From Breoghania corrubedonensis (GTDB lineage Bacteria > Pseudomonadota > Alphaproteobacteria > Rhizobiales > Stappiaceae), in assembly GCF_003053845.1 (NCBI RefSeq), contig NZ_QAYG01000002.1, positions 467,253-531,252 on the forward strand: a stretch of 64,000 bases of DNA, in the 5' to 3' direction. The notes beneath the pieces are model-generated. The model was given only the letters and a program-made list of their open reading frames with translations. It was not told where the DNA came from and made no database searches. The translations under genes and the position numbers were made by a program. Below are positions 27,688 through 36,867 of this stretch, piece by piece (position 1 is the stretch's first letter; each line of letters begins with the position of its first letter).

Positions 27688-30600
27688 CTACGACGCGTTG
27701 GAACCCGACTGGGCCATGCCGACGGGCGTCTCGTTGGTACGGTCGGAATTCATATAGTGACGGCGGTACTCGGTCAGGAAACTCTCCATCGTGTCCACCG
27801 CCGCGATGTTCTTCACCACGCTCATGAACTCCACGCCCTTGCTGGCGATCGGCCGGGTCACGACCTCGAAGGCCGCGCCGCTGGGGCTGTTGGCCATTTT
27901 CGCCACGTATTTGGAGCGCAGCCGGTTGAGGCCGAGCTGGTCGCCGGCGAACGAATAGGCGATCGCCGCGCGCAGGATATCCAGGCGCTCCTGATCCTCC
28001 AGCGGAAGATCGTCGGACCACCGCACGCCGTGCATGCGCTCAAGCTGCTCGCCCGCCTCCTGCCAGCGCTTGGCCTGCCACAACGTGTCGGCCCTCAGCC
28101 GGTCGACCTCCGGTCCGCGCAGGTTGGAGACGAGCTCGATGGCGAGATCGGCCCGGTCGGTATCGGCCAGCGCGCGCGCCTCCACCAGACGACGCTGCCG
28201 GTCGAGCGTCTTGGGCAATTGCGCCTGACGTGTGCGGTTGAGGACGGACAGCGCGCGCTCGGGCTGGCGGTCGAGCAGATAGACCAGCGCCAGGTCGGCC
28301 GCGATCTGCGCTCGCGCCACACCCTTCAGCCGGTGGTCCACCTGATATTGCAGAAGCTCGGCCGCCTGATCGAGCAGATCGACGGAGATCAGCCGGTCGG
28401 CGAGGCGGCGCACCATCTCGTCGCCATCGGCCCCGATCGGCGTCAGCGCCCGGAAATCGTAGTAGAGCGCCAGCGCGTCGATCGGCTCCATCTCGTCCGC
28501 CTTGCCGTCAAGAAACAGCGAGGAAAAGACCGCGTTCATCTCCTCCTGCAGGAGCCGGGTCGTCTGCGCCGAGGGATTGGCCTCCACCGCCGCGCGCATC
28601 GCCTCGAAGGCCTCGCGATAGTCGCCATTCTCCGCCGCGAGCTGAGCCAGGAAGCGCAAGGACTTCAGTTCCGTCTCGTCGCCGCGCCAGATGGTGGTCA
28701 GCCCTTCCAGCCGTTTCTTGGCCTCCTCCGCATCGATGCCGCCGTCGCGGTAGCGGATGCGCAGCATCCGGTAGGTCGCCTCGGCCGCGCGCGGGCGGTC
28801 GGAGGACCGGGCCACGATGTCAAAGGCGCGCAACGCCTCTTCCGAGCGCCCCGCCGCATCCGCCACCCGGCCGCGCAACACATCGTAGCGTGCCGCCTGC
28901 GACTTCGTGAGCGTGTTGGGGTCAAGCTCGGACAGAAAGCCCGAGGCCGCACCGAAATCGTTCAGCTCCACCAGAGCCTTGGCGCCGGAAAGATTGAATT
29001 CCGCCTGAAAATTCGCCGGATAGTTGCCAATCACCGTCTGGGCGCGCGGCAGGGCGACACGCGCATCGGCCCACTTGTTCAGCGCGACATCCGCCATCAT
29101 CCGCCACACCGCCGCATCGGGGCTGTCTTCCAGCACGGGCTGCTCGAGATAGGAGAGCGCTTCCTTCGCCCGCGCCGCAATCACGTTGGCCGCACCGCTG
29201 GTCAGGTTGAAGACGGGATCGTTGACGATCGCAGGATCGTCGGCCTTCAGCAGATCCAGCATGCCAAGCGCCTCGGCGGCAAAGCTGTTGGCGACCTGGA
29301 ATTGCGCGAGATCGAGCCGCGCCGGTCCGCGCTCCGCTTCCGGCAGCGCGGCCAGCGCCTGTTCGCGGCGGCGCAGTTCATGGACATATTCCGTCGTGCT
29401 GTTGGTGACGAGCCGCGTCAGGTCGCCGTAACTCGGCGTGGTGTTCTGATCGCCATTGCCGAGATAGGCGCCTCCGCGCGCATTGGCGCCCGAAAGCGAC
29501 AGGCCTCCCTCCTTGCGCTGGACGAGCACATCGTCGCCGGAAAAGACAACGTCGAGATCGTCCACATGGGGCACAAGGGCGATACCGTGGGCGGAGGCGA
29601 GGGTCGCCAGATCCACGAAGGACTGCCCCTTGATGAGACCGCGCGCCGGGCCGAAGCCGGTGACGACCTCGATCTTGTCGCCGATCACCGGATCGGTGAA
29701 CGTGTGGTGGGCAATCGGCTTGCCAAAGGGGATGCGAAGGATCGAGCCACCATTGCCGCGCATGTTGCGGTTGACTTCCACCGGCTTCGTCGGCTCAAGG
29801 ATCATCTCGCCGATGGTCAGGATCCAGCCGGGCCCATCCGTCCCCACCGTCGTCAGGACGCGGTCTGAAAGCCTGACGCGCACCGCCTGCCAGTCGCCGT
29901 GCTCGACGATCTCCATCGACGTGGCCATGCCCTTCAGCGCCGTGCGTGCGGCGCCCAGATCGATTGGCACATCGGTGTCGAAGATCAGCCACAAGGTATC
30001 GCCGCGCCGGAACACTGCCGAAGAGACCGGATCGAGGAAGGGAAAGACGACGCGAACCGTGTCCCCGATGCGCCGAGCCTCGACGCTGACGAAATTGCGG
30101 ATCGCGGCGAACTGGTCATCGTTGACGAGTTCCGGATTTGGCCGGGCGTCCGGCAGGCTCGCGGGCGGCGGGGCCACCCGGCCATCCGGCTGGAACGTGT
30201 TTTCGGTGATCAGTTTGGAAATGTCGTCGCCCGCCGGCGGCGCGGACCTGGCGGGTGCGGGCGCGGATGCCGCCTGCTCGCTTGAGGGCGCGGGCTCGGC
30301 CTGTGCCGCAACAGGTGCGGGCGCGGGCTCCGCCGGTGCGGGCGCGGGCGCTTCGGCCATCTTCGGGGCGGCTGGTTCGGGCTGCGGCGCGGCGGGTGTG
30401 TCCTGCGCCACGGCGGGCTTTTCCGGCGCGCTCACGGGCTTGGAAACCGGGGTCGGCTCCGGCCCGCGTTGCGCAGCGGCTGCCTGGGCGGGAGACGGCA
30501 CCGCCTGTGCGGCGGGTGCAGGAACATCGTTCGCAGCGGGCGCGGCACTTGCGGCGCTCGGAGCGGCTTTCGTCTCGGCCGGCGCCGGGGCAACGGCAGG

Positions 30601-31746
30601 CGTCGGTGCCGGCTCCGCGGCGGGGGACGCGGGCGCCTGCGGTTGTGCGGACGGCGTATTGTTCTGCGCGGCCACCAGAGCATCGGCCGCGACGATTTCG
30701 GCCGGCTGCGCCTCCGGATCCTCTGCCCGGTCATCGGCGGGCGACGGTGTATCGTCCACGCCGGACGCGGTGACGACCTCGCTCGCGCCGCGTGGCGTGC
30801 CGTTGGTCAGCACATCGGCCACCTTGGCGTTGACCGGATCGGAGGGACCGACCTGGCCGTTCACCACATCGATCACATAGTTGTCGCCTTCACGGAAGGC
30901 GCGGATATCGACGGATGGATTGACGCGCAACAGGAAGTTCAGCCGATCCTCGGCCTTGAAGGAGGTCGCGTCCACCACGCCCGGCGGCAGATGTACCTTG
31001 AGATCGGAAATATCGAGATCGACGGCGTGATTGAACAGCACCTTGACCACATCGCCTTCGCGCACGAACTGCGAGTCGAACGGTACGGTCCATTCAAAGA
31101 CGAGACGCGTGAAGGTCGGATGCTCGCCAACGCGCAGCACGACGCCGGGAAGCTTCCGGTTGCCAAGCGCGGCCTGCTCCATCTCGCGAAGCTTCTTAAT
31201 CGCGGCTTCCGCGCGCTTGGCCAGATCCTTGACCACATCGTCCGGCAGGCTCGGCGGCATACCGGACCAGTTCGCCGGCAGCACGTCGACAAACAGCTTT
31301 TCCCCCGCCTCCATCGTGTTGATGCGCGCATCGCCCGAAAGTGCCAGCCGCAGCCCCGACCCGTCCGGATCGAGCCTCGCCACGGAGACATAATCGGAAA
31401 GTGCGTTCGTGATCGAACCCTGCAACTCAAGATCGACCGGCTCGGGGAAGGTGACGCTCAAGACGCCGCTGGAGATGCGGGCATCGTAGGCCGGCAGCAG
31501 CGTGCGGTCGCGAAAGGTGATGACGATGCGGCCGAAGCCGTCCTCCTTCAGCGCCTCGACATCCGCCACGGGCCGATCGGCCGCCTGCGCCGCCGACAAT
31601 CCGCCGGAAACGGGTGCGATCAACGCAACAATGAGGAGAAGCAGGAAAGCGGCGGCATGGCATGCGAGTGCGCACGCGCGCGCGAAAGCCCGGCGCGCAC
31701 AGGGCACGCCGACATGGCTTTGCAACGCGGGAGACCGATCCGTCAT
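27688..31746 (-). CDS. large exported protein with AMIN-like repeats, Ala/Pro linker and TPR-like helical region
   Basis: The 1352-residue protein (start MTDRSPALQ; 31761 and 31785 are alternatives) has a signal peptide or N-terminal anchor ending near residue 57. Three beta-rich segments that resemble AMIN-type domains lie at about 58-160, 205-297 and 550-660, each with a pattern like RIVITFRDRT or DTVRVVFPFLD and FRRGDTLWLIFDT. An Ala/Pro-rich linker spans about 335-510. The C-terminal half (about 800-1290) is a helical repeat of TPR character. It is the last gene of the fliL-fliM-DUF6468-motE line, which suggests a periplasmic role in motility or motor anchoring; that is inference. I do not recognise a named family for the whole protein. 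Confidence 0.75.
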   Translation of the reverse strand: MTDRSPALQSHVGVPCARRAFARACALACHAAAFLLLLIVALIAPVSGGLSAAQAADRPVADVEALKEDGFGRIVITFRDRTLLPAYDARISSGVLSVTFPEPVDLELQGSITNALSDYVSVARLDPDGSGLRLALSGDARINTMEAGEKLFVDVLPANWSGMPPSLPDDVVKDLAKRAEAAIKKLREMEQAALGNRKLPGVVLRVGEHPTFTRLVFEWTVPFDSQFVREGDVVKVLFNHAVDLDISDLKVHLPPGVVDATSFKAEDRLNFLLRVNPSVDIRAFREGDNYVIDVVNGQVGPSDPVNAKVADVLTNGTPRGASEVVTASGVDDTPSPADDRAEDPEAQPAEIVAADALVAAQNNTPSAQPQAPASPAAEPAPTPAVAPAPAETKAAPSAASAAPAANDVPAPAAQAVPSPAQAAAAQRGPEPTPVSKPVSAPEKPAVAQDTPAAPQPEPAAPKMAEAPAPAPAEPAPAPVAAQAEPAPSSEQAASAPAPARSAPPAGDDISKLITENTFQPDGRVAPPPASLPDARPNPELVNDDQFAAIRNFVSVEARRIGDTVRVVFPFLDPVSSAVFRRGDTLWLIFDTDVPIDLGAARTALKGMATSMEIVEHGDWQAVRVRLSDRVLTTVGTDGPGWILTIGEMILEPTKPVEVNRNMRGNGGSILRIPFGKPIAHHTFTDPVIGDKIEVVTGFGPARGLIKGQSFVDLATLASAHGIALVPHVDDLDVVFSGDDVLVQRKEGGLSLSGANARGGAYLGNGDQNTTPSYGDLTRLVTNSTTEYVHELRRREQALAALPEAERGPARLDLAQFQVANSFAAEALGMLDLLKADDPAIVNDPVFNLTSGAANVIAARAKEALSYLEQPVLEDSPDAAVWRMMADVALNKWADARVALPRAQTVIGNYPANFQAEFNLSGAKALVELNDFGAASGFLSELDPNTLTKSQAARYDVLRGRVADAAGRSEEALRAFDIVARSSDRPRAAEATYRMLRIRYRDGGIDAEEAKKRLEGLTTIWRGDETELKSLRFLAQLAAENGDYREAFEAMRAAVEANPSAQTTRLLQEEMNAVFSSLFLDGKADEMEPIDALALYYDFRALTPIGADGDEMVRRLADRLISVDLLDQAAELLQYQVDHRLKGVARAQIAADLALVYLLDRQPERALSVLNRTRQAQLPKTLDRQRRLVEARALADTDRADLAIELVSNLRGPEVDRLRADTLWQAKRWQEAGEQLERMHGVRWSDDLPLEDQERLDILRAAIAYSFAGDQLGLNRLRSKYVAKMANSPSGAAFEVVTRPIASKGVEFMSVVKNIAAVDTMESFLTEYRRHYMNSDRTNETPVGMAQSGSNAS

Positions 31747-31847
31747 GCACACACAATCCATTGCCCGGAAACCCGCCCAGAACATACACAGTACACGGGC
31801 GGACTTAACGCGCTGTTACATTGATTCTCCAAAGTCGCGGTAACCGG

Positions 31848-32654
31848 TTAATTGCCGCGGATCTTGGGCAGGTCTCCCATCGAGCCGGCCATGCCGTCAT
31901 TCTGTCCCGTCGCCAGTTCGATCGTCAGCCGTTCCGCCACCTCGGGCTTCATCTTGGCCATGACATCGGCGACCTTGGCGGGCTTCATGGCGCGTGCAAC
32001 CCTGACGAGAACATTGAGGTCGAGCCGGTCGAAGATGCGGGCGGCATCCTTGGCGCGCATGGATTCATACATCCGGGCGAGGTTCTTGAATTCCTCTTCT
32101 TCCTTTTTCTTCTTTTCGTCGACCGCCGTTCCGATGCGCGCCTCAAGCTGTTTCAGCTCGCCCACGCGCTTCTCGATACGCGCCTCCGCCGCCTTCAGGA
32201 GATCCTCGCGAAGCTGCTGGCGCGCCTCGCGTTCATCCAGCTCCTTGCGCCGGGCACGCAGCCGCTCCAGCACGACGCGCTCGGAACGCGAACGGCCGAG
32301 ATCGTTGCCCTGGATCACGGTGCCGTCCGCCGGCAACTTTCCATTGCCCATGCCGTTTTCGCCGGGAAGCGGCAGGCTGCCGGCATCCGCCCCCTGACCC
32401 TGATCGCCCGCCGGCGCGGGTGATGGCGCGGCTGACGGCGCTCCGGGTTGAGGACCGTCGCCGGGGACACTTGCATCGGGCTGCGTCTGCGCTCCGTCTC
32501 CGGCCGCCGGCGCCGCGGCGTCCGCACCCTGCGCCGATGCCTCAAGCACCGGGCTCAGCGCGAAGCCGGACATGGTGACGATGCCGATGCTCTTGAACAC
32601 CAGCAGCGCACCCGTCGCCAGGAAGACCAGATGAAGGAGACGCAGTTTGTTCAA
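31848..32654 (-). CDS. motE: MotE-family periplasmic motility chaperone
   Basis: The 268-residue protein has an N-terminal hydrophobic signal or anchor (about 8-30), a Pro/Gly/Ala-rich linker, a charged coiled coil (about 120-195, ERLRARRKELDEREARQQL) and a C-terminal MgtE_N-like helical domain (MYESMRAKDAARIFDRLDLNV and KPEVAERLTIELA). In Sinorhizobium MotE is the chaperone of the periplasmic motor protein MotC. The start overlaps the end of the DUF6468 gene by 4 nt. No motC is in the window. Confidence 0.88.
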   Translation of the reverse strand: MNKLRLLHLVFLATGALLVFKSIGIVTMSGFALSPVLEASAQGADAAAPAAGDGAQTQPDASVPGDGPQPGAPSAAPSPAPAGDQGQGADAGSLPLPGENGMGNGKLPADGTVIQGNDLGRSRSERVVLERLRARRKELDEREARQQLREDLLKAAEARIEKRVGELKQLEARIGTAVDEKKKKEEEEFKNLARMYESMRAKDAARIFDRLDLNVLVRVARAMKPAKVADVMAKMKPEVAERLTIELATGQNDGMAGSMGDLPKIRGN

Positions 32655-33199
32655 GCCGCCCGCTCCCCGCTACGCTGACGGAACCGCTCCAGCCGGGCGG
32701 CGGCTTCTGCCGCGGCCGCCCGCAGGTCCTGCGCGGACAGAGACTTTGCCGCCTGGGGTGCGGGCTCGGGCTGTACCTCCGCGCGGCCCTGGGCCGGATG
32801 AGGCTGGTAGGGCTGGGCCGGATGAGCGGCACCACGATGCGCGGGCGCCGCGCCGCCGGCCTGCCCGCGCCCGGCCGCTTCCGCGATCTGGGTGATGCGC
32901 GTCAGCACGGTTTCGCCGGTGTCGAGCTGGCGGGCGAGTTCACCCGACAGATGCTCTGCCTGGATCAGACGCTGGGCGATCGTCTGGTCGCATTCGGCCG
33001 CCGTCGTCTTGAGGCCGAGAATGGCGCGCTCGGCGATCTCCGTCGTGGTGATCAGTTCCGAGATGGTGGCACGCAGCGCCTGCTCGTCGGACCGCAGGCG
33101 CTTCAGCCTGGAGTTGAGGATCGCGCAATAGGTGATTGTCAGCACCAGCAGGATGGCAACCAGGCCTTCGATGATGAGGCCGAGGGGAAGGTGACTCAC
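32651..33199 (-). CDS. DUF6468 membrane-anchored flagellar-operon protein
   Basis: The 182-residue protein has one N-terminal membrane helix (about 8-29), a conserved helical section with LNSRLKRLRSDEQALRATISELITTT, a Pro/His/Ala-rich linker and a basic C-terminal helix (LRAAAAEAAARLERFRQRSG). I recognise it as the DUF6468 type found between fliM and motE in alphaproteobacteria; its function is unknown. It overlaps both neighbours by 4 nt, indicating tight coupling within the operon. Confidence 0.85.
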   Translation of the reverse strand: MSHLPLGLIIEGLVAILLVLTITYCAILNSRLKRLRSDEQALRATISELITTTEIAERAILGLKTTAAECDQTIAQRLIQAEHLSGELARQLDTGETVLTRITQIAEAAGRGQAGGAAPAHRGAAHPAQPYQPHPAQGRAEVQPEPAPQAAKSLSAQDLRAAAAEAAARLERFRQRSGERAA

Positions 33200-34434
33200 G
33201 ACGAGGACTCCATCTCTTTTTGCATTGCCTTCTCGAAAGCGGAAAGCGTCATTTTTGATTTGCGCAGGCTGCGGCTGACGGCGATTGCGATATTGTCTTC
33301 CACCCGGCCGAGATGCCCCTCGGTGAGATGGACTTCACCGGCCTTTATGGAAACCGGATCGTGGGGGCCGATATCGAACATCAGCGTGTCGCCGAGTTCG
33401 AGCTTCATGATCCGGCTGATCGGCACCTCTGTTTCGTAGAGCACCGCGGCGACTTCCATCTCCGCGGCGTGGATCTCCGTCGCCAGGTGCCCTTCCCACG
33501 TGGTGTCGCGGCCGAACTTCTCGCCCATGAACTGCTGCAGCAGCAGATCGCGGATCGGCTCCAGCGTCGCGTAGGGCATCATGATTTCGATCTTGCCGCC
33601 GCGATCCTCCATGTCGATGCGAAGCTCGACGAGGATGGCCGCGTTGGCAGAGCGCGAAATGGCGGCGAAGCGGGGATTGGTCTCCAGCCGCTCCAGATTG
33701 AAATGCACCGGCGACAGCGGCGCGAAGGCCAGCTCGGCGTCCGCCAGGATGATCTCGACCATCCGGCGTACGAGGTTGATTTCGATGGTGGTGTAGGGAC
33801 GCCCCTCGACGCGTACCGGCGCGCCACCGCGCCCGCCGCCGAGCAGCACATCGATGATCGAGTAGATCAGGCTCGATTCCACCGTCGCCATGCAGAAGCC
33901 GTCCCACTCCTCCGCCTTGAAGACGGTGAGGATGGCGGGCAGCGGAATGGAATTGAGGTAGTCGCCGAAACGCACCGAGGTGATCGAGTCGAGCGAGACT
34001 TCCACGTTGTCGGAGGTGAAGTTGCGCAAGCTGGTCGTGGTCAGCCGCACCAGGCGGTCGAACACGATCTCCAGCATCGGCAGGCGCTCGTAGGAGACCA
34101 TCGAGGAATTGATCAGCGCGCGGATGCCGCTGGTCTCGCCCGATATGGTGTCCTCGATGTTGAAGCCGAGAAGGTTGTCGATTTCCTCCTGGTTCAAGAT
34201 CCGGTCGGCGCCGCGCGTCGCGGTCTCGAGCTCCGGCTCGCTCGCATCGACCATCGACGCCCAGTGGGCGGCCATGTCGTCGGCGCTGCCGGCACCCTGC
34301 TCCTCGAGCGCAGCTCCCCAGGCGGCGGCCAGGTCGTCGTCTTCCGACTCTCCGCCCCCCTGTTCGGCGAGCGCATCGCCCCAGGCTGCGTCCAGGTCAT
34401 CGACCATCAGGTCATCGTCGTCTTCGTCGGCCAT
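33196..34434 (-). CDS. fliM: flagellar motor switch protein FliM
   Basis: The 412-residue C-ring protein controls rotation direction by binding CheY-P. After an acidic N-terminal extension (about 1-85, with two DLAAAWG-like repeats AWGDALAEQG and AWGAALEEQG) the core begins ILNQEEIDNLLGF, followed by RALINSSMVSYERLPMLEIV and the C-terminal SpoA domain (about 325-400, SRIMKLELGDTLMFDIG). The extension replaces the usual short CheY-binding peptide at the very N-terminus, which is unusual. It lies 11 bp after fliL. Confidence 0.96.
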   Translation of the reverse strand: MADEDDDDLMVDDLDAAWGDALAEQGGGESEDDDLAAAWGAALEEQGAGSADDMAAHWASMVDASEPELETATRGADRILNQEEIDNLLGFNIEDTISGETSGIRALINSSMVSYERLPMLEIVFDRLVRLTTTSLRNFTSDNVEVSLDSITSVRFGDYLNSIPLPAILTVFKAEEWDGFCMATVESSLIYSIIDVLLGGGRGGAPVRVEGRPYTTIEINLVRRMVEIILADAELAFAPLSPVHFNLERLETNPRFAAISRSANAAILVELRIDMEDRGGKIEIMMPYATLEPIRDLLLQQFMGEKFGRDTTWEGHLATEIHAAEMEVAAVLYETEVPISRIMKLELGDTLMFDIGPHDPVSIKAGEVHLTEGHLGRVEDNIAIAVSRSLRKSKMTLSAFEKAMQKEMESSS

Positions 34435-34445
34435 GATCGTCGCAC

Positions 34446-34967
34446 CTACTGGATCAGGATTTCCTTGAAGAGGACGCCATCCACGCGCGCCGGATAGACC
34501 GCCACGTTGATCCGCCTCAGGAGTTCTTCCTTGAGCCGGAACAGGCCGGCCGAGCCTTCGAGGTCCACCGGCCTCAGCTCGCGCAGATAGACCTGAAAGG
34601 CATCCATCACGCGCGGCAGGAACGGCTCGATCTGGTCGGCGACACCCCGGTCCGCGACCTCCAGCGAGATCCGAACCTTCAGGTACGTCGCCTGACCCTG
34701 GGTGGCGAGGTTAACCGTCACCTCCGGCAGGTCGTAGAAATAGACTTCCTTTTGCGGAACGAATTCGGCTTCGCCGGCCGCACCAGTCTGCGGCGCACCG
34801 GAATTGCTCCCGCCACCGCCGAACAGGCCGAGGAAGTATGCCGCACCACCGGCGACCAGCAGCAACACCACCACGGCGGCAGCGATGACGATGATCTTCT
34901 TCTTTTTGGACGGCGCCTCGCCGTCGACGCCAGCCTCTTCGGCCTCGCCCTGTTCTGCATCAGACAT
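34446..34967 (-). CDS. fliL: flagellar basal body-associated protein FliL
   Basis: The 173-residue inner-membrane protein stabilises stator units. A Lys-rich stretch (KKKK) precedes a single helix (about 25-50, IVIAAAVVVLLLVAGGAAYF), and the periplasmic domain shows YFYDLPEVTVNLATQGQATYLKVRISLE. It is the first gene of the leftward fliL-fliM-DUF6468-motE operon; a CtrA octamer lies 73 bp upstream. Confidence 0.95.
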   Translation of the reverse strand: MSDAEQGEAEEAGVDGEAPSKKKKIIVIAAAVVVLLLVAGGAAYFLGLFGGGGSNSGAPQTGAAGEAEFVPQKEVYFYDLPEVTVNLATQGQATYLKVRISLEVADRGVADQIEPFLPRVMDAFQVYLRELRPVDLEGSAGLFRLKEELLRRINVAVYPARVDGVLFKEILIQ

Positions 34968-35039
34968 TTACGGCTCCCCGCCGTGTGTTTTGGACGCAGA
35001 ATGCTCCCCGTGCGCCCGCGTTCCTTATTTAGGGCCACA

Positions 35040-35047
35040 ATGGTTAA
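35040..35047 (-). promoter_or_regulatory. CtrA-type octamer upstream of fliL
   Basis: ATGGTTAA here is TTAACCAT on the minus strand, the alternative CtrA octamer reported for Caulobacter. It is 73 bp upstream of the fliL start codon. Confidence 0.5.
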
Positions 35048-35131
35048 CGAATGGTTTCCAAATCGTTGCCGTACTGTCCCGTATATGGCCTGCAAAAGCC
35101 CAGGCAGCCTTTGCCCGCAGGCAGGAAAAAG

Positions 35132-35146
35132 CGGCAACTATTGCCG
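35132..35146 (+). promoter_or_regulatory. FlbD ftr-like palindrome upstream of flgF
   Basis: CGGCAA-CTA-TTGCCG is a perfect palindrome followed by GG. It resembles the CCCGGCAA half-site of Caulobacter ftr elements bound by FlbD, and sits 53 bp upstream of the sigma-54 core element. Confidence 0.6.
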
Positions 35147-35198
35147 GGTATTAACCAACCTTCCAGAATTTTCCCTTTATTTTCAATGCCATTTCAGT

Positions 35199-35214
35199 TG
35201 GCACGGCTCGTGCT
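35199..35214 (+). promoter_or_regulatory. sigma-54 promoter of the flgF operon
   Basis: TGGCAC-GGCTC-GTGCT has the invariant GG and GC dinucleotides separated by exactly 10 bases. It is 69 bp upstream of the flgF start codon. Confidence 0.75.
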
Positions 35215-35282
35215 GATGAAGAGCCGTGCCACGCTGTCTGGGGAGATTGGCGTGGCGTTGGGGAGCATAAGGAAAGTTAACG

Positions 35283-36032
35283 ATGGAGAATGCGGAGCTC
35301 ATCGGCCTGACCCGTCAGACCGCGCTCAAGCGCCAGCTGGCCGTCATCGCCAACAATCTCGCGAATCTGAATACGAGCGGCTTCAAGAACGAGAAGCTGC
35401 TGTATGAGGAATACAAGATGCCGGTCGCCAAGATGAGCGAGTTTCCCCGGCGCATGGACCGTCCGCTGTCCTATGTTCAGGACTTCAGCTCCTTCCGCGA
35501 CATGCGCGGCGGCGAGATCCGCATGACCGGCAATCCGCTCGACGTCGCCATCAACGGCGACGGCTTCTTCGTGGTCGACACCCCCGAGGGGGAGCGGTTC
35601 ACCCGCGCCGGCAATTTCCAGATCAACGGCAACGGCGAACTCGTCACCATGGACGGCAACACCGTGCAGGGCGACGGCGGACCGATCACCTTTGCGCCCG
35701 ACGAGACGGACATCTCCATCGCCCGCGACGGTTCGATCTCCACCAATCAGGGTCAGCGCGGACGGTTGCGCATCGTCGGCTTCGAGAACGAGAGCGCGCT
35801 CAACCCCGTCGGCAGCAACCTGTTTGCGACCAACGACGCGCTGCCCCCCGTCGATGTGGTCAGCCCGCGCGTGCAGCAAGGCGCGCTGGAAGGCTCCAAC
35901 GTGGAAGGCGTGACGGAGATGACCCGGATGATCGAGGTCACCCGCGCCTATCGGACCGTGGCCCAGTTGATGAAGGACCAGAACGATCTGATGACCAACG
36001 CCATCCAGAAGCTCGGCACCACCGACAGCTGA
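35283..36032 (+). CDS. flgF: flagellar proximal rod protein FlgF
   Basis: The 249-residue rod protein starts MENAELIGLTRQTALKRQL, with the axial motif VIANNLANLNTSGFKNEKL, and ends with the FlgBB_C-type block GVTEMTRMIEVTRAYRTVAQLM. It is the first gene of the rightward flgF-flgG-flgA-flgH operon. AAGGA precedes the ATG. Confidence 0.97.
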   Translation: MENAELIGLTRQTALKRQLAVIANNLANLNTSGFKNEKLLYEEYKMPVAKMSEFPRRMDRPLSYVQDFSSFRDMRGGEIRMTGNPLDVAINGDGFFVVDTPEGERFTRAGNFQINGNGELVTMDGNTVQGDGGPITFAPDETDISIARDGSISTNQGQRGRLRIVGFENESALNPVGSNLFATNDALPPVDVVSPRVQQGALEGSNVEGVTEMTRMIEVTRAYRTVAQLMKDQNDLMTNAIQKLGTTDS

Positions 36033-36069
36033 CCCCTGCCCGACGCACAGATTTTCAGGAGACGAGCCC

Positions 36070-36849
36070 ATGAGAGCTCTCCATATCGCCGCCACGGGCA
36101 TGAAGGCCCAGGAACTCAACGTCGAAGTCATCTCCAACAACCTCGCGAACATGCGCACCACCGGCTACAAGCGCCAGCGTGCGGAGTTCCAGGACCTGCT
36201 CTACCAGAACCTGCGCCGCGCCGGCACGGACACATCCGACGCCGGCACGCAGGTGCCGACAGGTGTCCAGCTCGGCTCCGGCGTGCGCACCGCCGCCACC
36301 AGCCGCATCATGTCCCAGGGCACGCCGGAATTGACGGAAAAGGAAACCGACGTCGCCATCAAGGGCGAGGGCTTTTTCCAGATCGACCTGCCCGACGGCA
36401 CCACCGCCTACACCCGCGACGGCTCGTTCGAGCGCGACTCCACCGGTCAGCTCGTCACCGTCGACGGCTACGCGGTGCAACCGGGCATCACCATTCCCGA
36501 CAACGCGCTCGACATCACCATCAACTCGGAAGGCTCCGTCCAGGGCACCGTGAACGGCGCCAACCAGACTTTCGGCCAGATCCAGCTCGCCCGTTTCACC
36601 AACAAGGGCGGCCTGCAGGCGATCGGCGACAACCTGTTCCTGGAAACGGAAGCCTCCGGCGCGCCGATCGTGAACGATCCCGGCGACAACAGCACCGGCA
36701 CCCTGCTGCAGAACTACCTGGAAGCCGCGAACGTGGAGGCGGTCACCGAGATCTCCGACCTGATCTCCGCCCAGCGCGCCTACGAGATGAACTCGAAGGT
36801 GATCCAGGCCGCTGACGAAATGATGCAGACGAGCTCGCAGCTGCGCTAA
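36070..36849 (+). CDS. flgG: flagellar distal rod protein FlgG
   Basis: The 259-residue distal rod protein has MRALHIAATGMKAQELNVEVI and NNLANMRTTGYKRQRAEFQDL at its N-terminus and ends SAQRAYEMNSKVIQAADEMMQ, both diagnostic of FlgG. CAGGAGACG lies just upstream of the ATG. It is 37 bp after flgF. Confidence 0.98.
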   Translation: MRALHIAATGMKAQELNVEVISNNLANMRTTGYKRQRAEFQDLLYQNLRRAGTDTSDAGTQVPTGVQLGSGVRTAATSRIMSQGTPELTEKETDVAIKGEGFFQIDLPDGTTAYTRDGSFERDSTGQLVTVDGYAVQPGITIPDNALDITINSEGSVQGTVNGANQTFGQIQLARFTNKGGLQAIGDNLFLETEASGAPIVNDPGDNSTGTLLQNYLEAANVEAVTEISDLISAQRAYEMNSKVIQAADEMMQTSSQLR

Positions 36850-36867
36850 CGCCCGGGAACCAGCCCC

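Larger units (their letters stand above)
34968..35282. other. divergent fliL/flgF promoter region
   Basis: This gap carries the CtrA octamer on the fliL side (35040-35047), an ftr-like palindrome (35132-35146) and the sigma-54 promoter of flgF (35199-35214). It is AT-rich near 35150-35195. No gene is present. Confidence 0.7.
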
